The notes under the pieces: model-generated
Told to the model about the DNA's origin: nothing
Database searches by the model: none
The model's input: only the letters and a program-made list of their open reading frames with translations
Assembly (NCBI RefSeq): GCF_020131355.1
Contig: NZ_JAHLEL010000053.1
Coordinates: 1-64,000 of the forward strand
DNA length: 64,000 bases
Reading direction: 5' to 3'
From: Pseudonocardia sp. ICBG1293
GTDB taxonomy: Bacteria; Actinomycetota; Actinomycetes; Mycobacteriales; Pseudonocardiaceae
Part shown: positions 8,530 through 15,912 of the stretch, in pieces
Position numbering within the stretch: position 1 is the stretch's first letter
How the letters are laid out: every line of letters starts with the position of its first letter
Translations under genes and position numbers: made by a program

Positions 8530-9873
8530 TCAGGACAGCCGGGCCGGCGCGTCCGGTCGGTGCGTCTCCCGGATCAGCAGCACCGCGACCAGCGAGATCA
8601 CCGCGACGACGACCATGTAGGCCGCGACCGCCATCGACGTGCCGTAGCCCTGCTGGAGCGCGGCGGCGATCAGCGGCGCGAACCCGCCGCCCAGCACCGC
8701 GCCGACGGCGTAGGAGAAGGACGCACCGCTGTAGCGGAAGCGGGCCTCGAACATCTCCGCGAACAGCGCGGACTGCGGGCCGTAGGACAGACCCAACCCC
8801 ACCGTGAGGACGACGACCGCGACGACCATCGCGGCGAACCCGGTGGTGTCGAGCAGCAGGAAGAACGGCACCGGCCACACCACCAGCAGCACCGAGCCCA
8901 CCAGGTACACCCGCTTGCGGCCGACCCGGTCGGACCAGACCGCCCCGGCGACGATGCTGACCAGCCAGCTCACCGAACCGATGATCACGACGATGATCAT
9001 CGTGTTCCGTGGGACCTCCAGCACCTGGGTCCCGTAGGACAGCAGGTAGGCGAGGAAGATGTAGCCGATCGCGTTGTTCGCGACGAAGCTGGCCGAGGCC
9101 AGCACCAGCTCGCGCGGGCGGTGCCGGAACACCTCCAGGATCGGGGCACGGCTGCGGCCGCGGTTCTGCCGCAGCAGCGCGAACACCGGGCTCTCCTCGA
9201 CCCGCAGCCGGATCACCAGCCCGACGACGACCAGCAGGATCGACAGCAGGAACGGGATCCGCCAGCCCCACGCCGCGAACTGCTCGGGGCTGGTCAGGTT
9301 GGACACGACGAGGAACACCAGCTGGGCCAGGATCAGCCCGGCGGGCACCCCGATCTGGGGGAACGAGCCGTAGCGGCCGCGTCTGCCGGGCGGGGCGTGC
9401 TCGACCGCCATCAACGCCGCGCCGCCCCACTCACCGCCCGCCGACAGCCCCTGCAGCAGACGCAGCACGACGAGCAGCACCGGCGCCGCGACACCGATCT
9501 GGCCGTAGGTGGGCAGCAGGCCGACCCCGACGGTCGCCACGCCCATCAGCAGCAGCGAGAGGACGAGCATCTTCTTGCGACCGAGGCGGTCGCCGAAGTG
9601 CCCCCACACGATGCCGCCGAGCGGACGCGCGACCAGGCCGACGCCGAGCGTCGCGAACGCCGCCAGCGTGCCCGACGCGGCCGACATCGTGGTGAAGAAC
9701 TGGCTGTTGAACACCAGGGCCGCGGCCGTGGCGTAGATGAAGAAGTCGTACCACTCGATGGTCGTGCCGATCGCGCTCGTCGCGGCGACCCGGCGCACCT
9801 GCCGGGGCGCGGAGCCGGTCGTGTCGGCGGCACTCGTCGGGCCGGCGCCGGGCGCGGCCTGCTGCTCGGTCAT
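8530..9873 (-). CDS. MFS transporter, metabolite:H+ symporter (MHS) family
   Basis: Proton-coupled importer of 447 residues with about twelve hydrophobic segments. The opening TSAIGTTIEWYDFFIYATAAALVF is the hallmark of the MHS branch (ProP, ShiA, citrate and ketoglutarate carriers). The cytoplasmic loop between helices 2 and 3 reads GHFGDRLGRKKMLV. An open frame continues upstream to 10038, but ATG 9873 has a near-ideal GGGGAGGA before it and starts where family members start. Substrate cannot be told from sequence. It is transcribed away from the secreted-protein gene at 10153. Confidence 0.9.
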   Translation of the reverse strand: MTEQQAAPGAGPTSAADTTGSAPRQVRRVAATSAIGTTIEWYDFFIYATAAALVFNSQFFTTMSAASGTLAAFATLGVGLVARPLGGIVWGHFGDRLGRKKMLVLSLLLMGVATVGVGLLPTYGQIGVAAPVLLVVLRLLQGLSAGGEWGGAALMAVEHAPPGRRGRYGSFPQIGVPAGLILAQLVFLVVSNLTSPEQFAAWGWRIPFLLSILLVVVGLVIRLRVEESPVFALLRQNRGRSRAPILEVFRHRPRELVLASASFVANNAIGYIFLAYLLSYGTQVLEVPRNTMIIVVIIGSVSWLVSIVAGAVWSDRVGRKRVYLVGSVLLVVWPVPFFLLLDTTGFAAMVVAVVVLTVGLGLSYGPQSALFAEMFEARFRYSGASFSYAVGAVLGGGFAPLIAAALQQGYGTSMAVAAYMVVVAVISLVAVLLIRETHRPDAPARLS

Positions 9874-10152
9874 GCGTCCTCCCCTGACCCGGGACGGCGG
9901 TGTCCCGGACCGCGCTACTTTTGCACCGAACGTCCGGTCGGGGAAGACGTGCGGGGCGACCCGTCCTCGCCATTCGTCGCACGGCCGGGTGCGGTCGTCG
10001 CCGCGAACCGTCCACGAAGATCGGACATCGGGGCACATTCGCTACCGTCCGGTCACTGAACACGCGGTCCGGTTCCCCCCGACGGGCCGGGATCCCCGAT
10101 CCCGACGCTCCCCCGCAGCCCGGCCGGTCCGCGTGCCGGAGGAGAGACCGTC
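9874..10152. promoter_or_regulatory. Divergent promoter region, 279 bp
   Basis: Spacer between two divergent genes starting at 9873 (minus) and 10153 (plus). It has no coding frame I can support. It holds the Shine-Dalgarno sequences of both genes and a rare AT-richer patch (CTACTTTTGCACC near 9914) that may be part of the transporter promoter. No clear operator is visible. Confidence 0.4.
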
Positions 10153-10920
10153 GTGCCCCGACACCGACATCGGGCGCAGGCCGGGCTGCGGCCCGGCCTG
10201 CGCCACGTGGCCACCGCGGCCGCCGCCGCGAGCGGCACGCTCGCCGTCGTCACGCCCGTGACCGGGCTCGGCTTCGGCCCGGCCGAGGCCGACCTGCGCC
10301 TGGCCGCTCAGGACGTGTCCGACGGCGCCGACCCCGGCGCGTCGCTCGCCGGCGCCGCCGGCAACGGGCCGCGGGACACACCGGTCCTCGGCGCCGAGAT
10401 CGTCCGCGACGCGGGTCTGCTCGACCCGGCCGCGGACGCGAGCCTCGCCGCGGCGCGCAAGGCCCAGGACCTGGCGCAGGAGGCCGCCGAACAGGCCAGG
10501 GCCGCCGCCGAGCTCGCCGCCCGTGGGCTGGGCGACCCGTCGTGCGGGCTCGACCTCGACGACCTGGGCCGGGTCAAGACCTGGGTGTCCGACGCCGCGG
10601 AGTTCCTCGGCTGCGCCTACGGGGAGACCGAGCTGATCGGCGTCGCGAACCGGGCGAACGCCTCCGACCACCCGACCGGCCACGCCCTGGACATCATGGT
10701 GCGCGGGACGAAGGGCGACCGCATCGCCGACTGCGCGCTGGCCAACGCCGACGAGCTCGGCGTGAAGTACGTGATCTGGGAGCAGCGGATGAACGACGGC
10801 TCCGGGTGGTCGACCATGGAGGACCGCGGCGGCGACACCGCGAACCACTACGACCACGTGCACATCTCGTTCGACAAGCGCGCCGGGTCCGGCGACCCCG
10901 ACCTGGGCCGCTGCGCCTGA
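10153..10920 (+). CDS. Secreted LAS/M15-like protein (ARB-07466-type C-terminal domain)
   Basis: 255 residues from GTG 10153 with GGAGGAGAG upstream. A signal peptide is likely (basic start, then ATAAAAASGTLAVVTPV, residues 20-45), followed by an Ala-rich helical linker (about 90-120). The C-terminal domain carries the LAS metallopeptidase pattern SxHxxGxAxD (S171, H173, G176, D180) and a DHVH block with H235 and H237. These are the expected zinc ligands, as in VanY-like D,D-carboxypeptidases. The GVKYVIWEQRM and DRGGDTANHYDHVH phrases match the ARB-07466-like domain of secreted actinobacterial proteins. A cell-wall role is inferred. Confidence 0.82.
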   Translation: MPRHRHRAQAGLRPGLRHVATAAAAASGTLAVVTPVTGLGFGPAEADLRLAAQDVSDGADPGASLAGAAGNGPRDTPVLGAEIVRDAGLLDPAADASLAAARKAQDLAQEAAEQARAAAELAARGLGDPSCGLDLDDLGRVKTWVSDAAEFLGCAYGETELIGVANRANASDHPTGHALDIMVRGTKGDRIADCALANADELGVKYVIWEQRMNDGSGWSTMEDRGGDTANHYDHVHISFDKRAGSGDPDLGRCA

Positions 10921-10923
10921 CCG

Positions 10924-10971
10924 CCCCGGCCCGCCCGGTCCGTACCGCGGCACGGACCGGGCGGGCCGGGG
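10924..10971. terminator. Bidirectional hairpin terminator
   Basis: A perfect 20-bp stem (10924-10943 with 10952-10971) around an 8-base loop lies between the convergent genes ending at 10920 (plus) and 10973 (minus). It can stop transcription from both sides. Confidence 0.85.
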
Positions 10972-10972
10972 C

Positions 10973-13096
10973 TCAGACGCCGATCTTCGCCGGTCGTCCG
11001 TCCTTCAGGTGCCGGATCGCGACGACGGCCGGGCGCGGCTGCGCGGCGCCGCCGTCGGGCCAGTGCGAGGCCGGCTGCTCCGGGGAGGCGTCGTCGACGT
11101 CGCCGGGGTGCTGCACCGAGACCAGCACGAAGTTCTCGGTGACGACCGGCCCGCAGCACTCCGAACCCACCGGGACGCTGGCGAACAACCGGGTCGAGCC
11201 GCGCTGCGGCCCCTCCAGCACCACGCCGTAGAGCCCGTCGTTGATCTCCAGCGCCTGGCTGGAGTCCGTCGAGACCCACAGGTTGCCGTAGGGGTCGAAG
11301 GCCACGTTGTCCGGCGAGGTGATCGGGCTGACCTGGGACTTGTCGAACCCGCCGAAGTAGGTCGACGGGTCCTCCGGGTCGCCGCAGACGAGCAGGACGT
11401 TCCAGCCGAACGTGGTGGCCGCGGGGTCGTCGCGGGTCTCGGTCAGCTCGATGACGTGTCCGTGCTGGTTCGCGTTGCGCGGGTTCGCCTCGTCCGCGGC
11501 GGCCTTGCTCCCGGCCTTGCCGCGGTCGGAGTTGTTGGTGCAGGCGATGTAGACCTTCCCGGTGCGCGGGTTGGCCTCCACGTCCTCGGGGCGGTCCATC
11601 TTCGTGGCGCCGACCGTGTCCGCGGCGAGCCGGGTGAACACGAAGACGTCGGCGACGCTCATGCCGTCCACGAACGACCTCGTGGTCGAGGCCAGCGGCG
11701 TCCACCGCCCGGAGCCGTCGAACCGGCCGTCCCGGGGGAGCGCCCCGGCGCCGGTGATCTCCGCGGCCGGGCTGTTCCCGGTGAACGTCGCGACGTAGAG
11801 CGTGCCCGAGGACAGCAGCGTGGCGTTGTGTTCGCGCGCGGCCCGGCTGTGCCCGCGGCGCATCTGCTTGTCCGACACGAACTTGTAGACGTAGTCGAAG
11901 CGCTCGTCGTCGCCCATGTACACGACGGGGCGACCGTCGCGGGTCAGCGCGACGGTCGCGCCCTCGTGCTTGAAACGGCCGAGCGCGGTGTGCTTGACCG
12001 GCTTCGAGGCCGGGTCGTGCGGGTCGATCTCGACGATGTAGCCGAACCGGTGGGCCTCGTTCGGCTCCTTCGCGAGGTCCCAGCGCGGGTCCACGCGCTC
12101 CCACTTGCGCTCCGAGGCGCCCTCGGAGATGCCGTAGCGCTGCGCGCGCTCGTCGGTCACCGGGCCGGAGGCGAAGTAGCCGTCGAAGTTCTCCTCGCCG
12201 GACAGGAAGGTGCCCCACGGGGTGGTCCCCCCGGCGCAGTTGCCGATCATGCCCCGGACGCTGCGACCGGTCGGGTCGGCCGTCGTGCGCAGCACCTCGG
12301 CACCGGCGGCCGGGCCGTCGAGCACCATCTCGGTGTCGGCGGTGATGCGCCGGTTCAGCTTCCCGGCGCGGTCGTGGTGCAGCTCGCCGGTGCGCAGGTC
12401 CCGGGTCACCTCGACGATGCCGCCGCCGTGCGCGGCCATCCCGATCCGGATCTGCTCGGGGGTGGGGGCGTCCTCGTCGTACCCGCGGAACATCAGCGGC
12501 TCGAGCGTGTACTCGTGGTTGGAGTACAGCACATAGCGGCGGCCGGGGCCGTCGATCGGCAGGATGCCGCAGAAGTCGTTGTTGTAGCCGAACTGGCGGG
12601 CCTGCGCCGCGGCGGTCTGGTTCTCGAAGTCGAACTCGGGCGCGTCCGGGAACATCGGGTCGCCCCAGCGGATCACGACGTTGCTCGCGTAGTCGGTCGG
12701 CACCCGGACCGCGTCGTCGAGGTTGGGTGCGACGGTGTCGTAGTGCAGCCCACGCGGCGGGCGGGCCTGCGCCGGGGCCGCCACGTCGGTGCCGAGCGGG
12801 TGGGCCGGGGCGGCCGGCGCGGGCTCGGCGGAGGCGGAACCGGCCAGGGCCACCCCCGCCCCGGCACCCAGGCCGAGCACGGCACCGGCACGCAGCATCC
12901 CGCGGCGGTCGAGCACGGTCTGCAGGACGTCACCGAAATAGGTGTTCGACGAGGGGTTGGGCTCCGGCCGGGAGCAGGCGTCGCCGCACCGGTAACGACA
13001 GGTGAGTCCCTGGCGTCCGTGGCGCACGCGGTCGAGGAGCGGGAGGGCGCGGCGGGAGCCGGCCTGGGGGGCGTCGCCGGGGCAGCTGTGGGCCAC
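10973..13096 (-). CDS. phoX: PhoX-family alkaline phosphatase (DUF839), Tat-exported
   Basis: Extracellular Ca/Fe-dependent phosphomonoesterase of 707 residues, used to scavenge phosphate from organic esters. The Cys-rich opening CRYRCGDAC, the block NTYFGDVL, and the Tat-like RRGMLRAGAVLGLGAG segment followed by an Ala-rich cleavage region are typical of actinobacterial PhoX. Downstream are RWGDPMFPDAP, YNNDFCGILP, SNHEYT and NCAGGTTPWGTFLSGEE, hallmark DUF839 blocks. The chosen start is GTG 13096, which has AGGAGG at good spacing; upstream in-frame sequence is not protein-like. A PHO-box-like repeat lies about 95-120 bp upstream. It converges on the LAS-type gene across a strong hairpin. 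Confidence 0.92.
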   Translation of the reverse strand: MAHSCPGDAPQAGSRRALPLLDRVRHGRQGLTCRYRCGDACSRPEPNPSSNTYFGDVLQTVLDRRGMLRAGAVLGLGAGAGVALAGSASAEPAPAAPAHPLGTDVAAPAQARPPRGLHYDTVAPNLDDAVRVPTDYASNVVIRWGDPMFPDAPEFDFENQTAAAQARQFGYNNDFCGILPIDGPGRRYVLYSNHEYTLEPLMFRGYDEDAPTPEQIRIGMAAHGGGIVEVTRDLRTGELHHDRAGKLNRRITADTEMVLDGPAAGAEVLRTTADPTGRSVRGMIGNCAGGTTPWGTFLSGEENFDGYFASGPVTDERAQRYGISEGASERKWERVDPRWDLAKEPNEAHRFGYIVEIDPHDPASKPVKHTALGRFKHEGATVALTRDGRPVVYMGDDERFDYVYKFVSDKQMRRGHSRAAREHNATLLSSGTLYVATFTGNSPAAEITGAGALPRDGRFDGSGRWTPLASTTRSFVDGMSVADVFVFTRLAADTVGATKMDRPEDVEANPRTGKVYIACTNNSDRGKAGSKAAADEANPRNANQHGHVIELTETRDDPAATTFGWNVLLVCGDPEDPSTYFGGFDKSQVSPITSPDNVAFDPYGNLWVSTDSSQALEINDGLYGVVLEGPQRGSTRLFASVPVGSECCGPVVTENFVLVSVQHPGDVDDASPEQPASHWPDGGAAQPRPAVVAIRHLKDGRPAKIGV

Positions 13097-13189
13097 GGTC
13101 GTCCTCCTGGGGTCGTGGTGGGATGCGCGGTCCGGTCCGTTCGGGGCCGTCCGTTTCCTCCGCATCCCAGCACCCGCGTCCTCCCGTGG

Positions 13190-13218
13190 GGTGAGGAGAA
13201 GGTGGCCGCCGGGTGAAC
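13190..13218 (-). promoter_or_regulatory. Putative PHO box (PhoP direct repeats) of phoX
   Basis: On the minus strand three 7-bp units GTTCACC, GGCCACC and CCTCACC follow each other with 4-bp spacers (CGGC, TTCT), an exact 11-bp period. This is the layout of PhoP-binding direct repeat units in streptomycetes (consensus GTTCACC). It sits upstream of the phosphatase gene, so phosphate-starvation control by PhoRP is likely. The rest of 13097-13355 holds the promoter and no gene. Confidence 0.75.
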
Positions 13219-13355
13219 GCCTCCCCGGACGGGGTGGTCTCGGCCACGCAACGCGACCGGCGCGGCCACCCGACGGGTGACCACGCCGGTGGCGAGGTGC
13301 GATGGGGAAGGGCACGGGCCGGGGCGGGCGTACGTCTCGCCCCGGCCCGGCGGGA

Positions 13356-14093
13356 TCAGACGATGCCCTGGCGGGCGGCGGTGTAGACGATCTCGGTGCG
13401 GCGACGGACCTCGAGCTTGTCGCGCAGGTTGCGGACGTGGAACTTCACGGTGGCCTCGGAGATCCGCAGCCGGGTCCCGATCTCGCGGTTGGACAGGCCG
13501 ACGGCGAGCAGCCGCAGCACCTGGTTCTCGCGGTCGGTCAGCAGCGAGGTCTTGCACAGGTCCGGCGTCGGCGACGGCGCCGGGTCGGTGTCGCGCAGCA
13601 CCTGCAGCGGACCCGCGCTCGCGGTCCCCGGGTCGAACACGCCCTCACCACGCAGGACGGTGCGCAGCGCACGCACGATCTCCGCGGTGTCGGCGCCCTT
13701 GCGCAGGTAGCCGTGCACGCCCAGACGGACGGTGCGCATCATCGCGTCGCGGTCGCGACAGCCGGTCAGCACGAGGATCTTCACCCCGCGGCACCGCTCC
13801 AGCAGCGCGCGCACCAGGTCGAGGCCGGGCCGCTCGTCGCGGGCGAACTCGATGTCGACGACGATCGCGTCGGGCCGGGTGCGCTCGGCGGTCATCAGGG
13901 CGTCCCGCGGGGAGGCGGCCTCACCGGCCGGGGCCAGGTCGGGCTCGGCGGTCAGCAGGGCGCGCAGACCGTGCCGGACGACCGGCTCGGAGTCGACGAC
14001 GAGTACCCGGGCCGCGCGACGGATCACATCCGCGCCGTCGGCCCCGCGGCCGGCACGCAGATCCGTGGCCTCACGAACGGCTTCGAGCGTCAT
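13356..14093 (-). CDS. NarL/LuxR-family response regulator
   Basis: 245 residues. The N-terminal receiver domain (about 25-150) has the phosphoacceptor in IVVDIEF, the conserved lysine in GYLRKGA and the acidic pocket VDSEPVVR, where a serine replaces one of the usual two aspartates. The C-terminal LuxR-type HTH (about 175-240) reads LTDRENQVLRLLAVGLSNREIG...ISEATVKFHVRNLRDKL. ATG 14093 has GGAGGA upstream; an earlier in-frame start lacks one. No sensor kinase is adjacent. It is divergent from a GAF-domain regulator, and the two may share control of the 267-bp spacer. Confidence 0.9.
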   Translation of the reverse strand: MTLEAVREATDLRAGRGADGADVIRRAARVLVVDSEPVVRHGLRALLTAEPDLAPAGEAASPRDALMTAERTRPDAIVVDIEFARDERPGLDLVRALLERCRGVKILVLTGCRDRDAMMRTVRLGVHGYLRKGADTAEIVRALRTVLRGEGVFDPGTASAGPLQVLRDTDPAPSPTPDLCKTSLLTDRENQVLRLLAVGLSNREIGTRLRISEATVKFHVRNLRDKLEVRRRTEIVYTAARQGIV

Positions 14094-14169
14094 CGCTGTC
14101 CTCCGGTGGGTCTGTGGCGTCGACCGGGCCGCCACCCGGCGACCCGATGGTCCGAACCGTATGGAACGC

Positions 14170-14188
14170 CACGTTGCCCCCACGTTGC
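14170..14188. promoter_or_regulatory. Direct repeat CACGTTGC in divergent regulator promoter
   Basis: Two copies of CACGTTGC (14170-14177 and 14181-14188) stand 11 bp apart, one helical turn, in the 267-bp spacer between the response regulator (start 14093) and the GAF regulator (start 14361). A TATGCT hexamer at 14251-14256 may be the -10 box of the plus-strand gene. A protein-binding site is plausible but unproven. Confidence 0.4.
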
Positions 14189-14360
14189 GCGCGCCGCCGG
14201 ACGTCGCGCCGGCACCCGGTCACGCGGGGGTCGACCTCCCGAGCAGCGGGTATGCTCGCACCTCCCGGGACACGACGCCGGGGACGGAACGGCCCCGCAC
14301 CGACGCGGGGCATCACGTGGGATCAGGGCACAGGGTGCCCCGGCCGGGGCGGGAGGCGAC

Positions 14361-15866
14361 GTGAGCGGACCCGAGGGCGGGACGTCCCGCGAGGAGCTGG
14401 TCGCCGACGCGCATCGCCTGCGCCGCATCTACGACGACGGACTCGGCTCCGGCGGTTCGGCCGGCGCGCCGCGCCCGGTCGTGTCCGACTCGTGGCAGCG
14501 CAGCCTGGCCGCGCACGTCGACCCGGAGGGCAGGCTCCCCCCGCTCGTCTACCTCGCCGACGAGCTGAAGGAGGTCCGGACGGGCCATCCGCTGCACGCG
14601 GTGATGCCTCTGCTCCGGTCCACGCTGGTGAGCATCGCCGACGAGGCGATGCACGTGATGCTGGTGACCGACGCCGACGGCACCGTGCTGTGGCGCGACG
14701 GGGCGCACGGCCTGCTGCACTCCGCCGACGACGTCGGCCTCGTCGAGGGCACCCGCTGGGCCGAGGAGACGATCGGCACCAACGCGATGGGGACCGCGCT
14801 GGCCGTCGACGAGCCGGTCCGGATCCACTCCGCCGAGCACCTGGTCCGGACCTACCACGACTGGACCTGCGTCGCGGCCCCCGTGCACGACCCGGACACC
14901 GGCGACACCATCGGCGCGATCGACATCTCCGGTCCGCTGCACACCGTCCACCCCGCGCTGGTGCAGCTGGTGACCGCGACCGCGCACCTCGCGGAGAACC
15001 AGCTGCGGGTACGGCTGGCCATCGCCGACGAGCGGCTGCGGGTCAAGAACATGCCGCACCTCGCGGCCCTGCGCGGCTCGGAGGGCGCGCTGCTGTCCTC
15101 GAGCGGCCGGGTCATCGCCAGCGAGCCCTACGGTCTGTTCCCCGAGCGGATCCGGCTCGACGACGGCGTCGACCGGGTGCAGCTCGGGGACGGCCGGGAG
15201 ATGGTGGTCGAGCGGTTGTCCGAGGGCTACCTGCTGGTGCCGCCGTCGCGGCGGCGCGGCCGCGTCGTCGCGGCCGCGTCCCCCGCCGCGGCCCGCCCGC
15301 TGGAGCTGCGCTTCACCGGGGGCGGCGGCCCGCGCGTCACCCTCGACGGCGAGGAGTTCGCCGCCACCCTGCGCCCGGCGGAGATCCTCACCGCGCTGGC
15401 GCTGCACCCCGACGGGCTCTCCGGCGAGCAGCTGACCCTGATGCTCTACGGCGAGGACGGCAACCCCACCACCGTCCGCGGTGAGATCCACCGGCTGCGG
15501 TCGTCGCTGGGTGCGGACCTGCTGCTCACCCGCCCCTACCGGCTCGCGACCGGCCCGCAGGCCGACTTCCTGCGGATGCGGGCGGCGCTGCGCGACGGCC
15601 GGGTGTCCGACGCCCTCGACTCCTGCCACGGCGAGCTGCTGCCGCGCTCCGACGCCCCCGCGGTGCGCGAGCTGCGCGACGAGCTCGTGGTCGGGCTGCG
15701 GCACGCCGTGCTGGCCTGCGACAACGTCGCGCTCCTGCACCGGTTCGTCGTGCACCCGCTGGGCACCGGCGACCTGGAGGCCCACGAGCTGCTGCTGGAC
15801 CTGCTCGACCGGGACGACCCGCGCCGCGCCGCCGTCGCCGCGCGGGCCGACCACCTGCGGGACTGA
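14361..15866 (+). CDS. GAF-domain transcriptional regulator with C-terminal winged helix
   Basis: 501 residues from GTG 14361, preceded by GGGAGGCG. An open frame extends far upstream but is not protein-like. The opening VSDSWQRSLAAHVDPEG and the GAF domain (about 70-215; VLWRDG, GTRWAEETIGTNAMGTALA, DWTCVAAPVHDPDTG) resemble the sensory half of AcoR-type activators, but no sigma-54 AAA domain follows. Instead residues 310-400 form a winged-helix-like domain (LRPAEILTALALHPDGLSGEQL...TVRGEIHRLRSSLG), then a helical tail. It probably senses a small ligand and binds DNA directly. Divergent from the LuxR regulator; target unknown. Confidence 0.82.
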   Translation: MSGPEGGTSREELVADAHRLRRIYDDGLGSGGSAGAPRPVVSDSWQRSLAAHVDPEGRLPPLVYLADELKEVRTGHPLHAVMPLLRSTLVSIADEAMHVMLVTDADGTVLWRDGAHGLLHSADDVGLVEGTRWAEETIGTNAMGTALAVDEPVRIHSAEHLVRTYHDWTCVAAPVHDPDTGDTIGAIDISGPLHTVHPALVQLVTATAHLAENQLRVRLAIADERLRVKNMPHLAALRGSEGALLSSSGRVIASEPYGLFPERIRLDDGVDRVQLGDGREMVVERLSEGYLLVPPSRRRGRVVAAASPAAARPLELRFTGGGGPRVTLDGEEFAATLRPAEILTALALHPDGLSGEQLTLMLYGEDGNPTTVRGEIHRLRSSLGADLLLTRPYRLATGPQADFLRMRAALRDGRVSDALDSCHGELLPRSDAPAVRELRDELVVGLRHAVLACDNVALLHRFVVHPLGTGDLEAHELLLDLLDRDDPRRAAVAARADHLRD

Positions 15867-15912
15867 CCCCGCCCGCGACCCCCGGGCCGGAGGGCGGGGC
15901 GGGGCGGGTCAG
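15863..15912. terminator. Hairpin between convergent genes
   Basis: CTGACCCCGCCC near 15863 can pair, with one bulge, with GGGGCGGGTCAG ending at 15912. It overlaps both stop codons of the convergent genes. Likely a shared terminator, weaker than the others in the window. Confidence 0.45.

Noticed and set aside
12673-13557. Longer N-terminal extensions for PhoX and a separate frame at its 5' end
   Set aside because: The GTG at 13096 has an ideal ribosome-binding site and starts at the conserved family position; upstream translation is Arg/Pro-rich noise over the PHO box.
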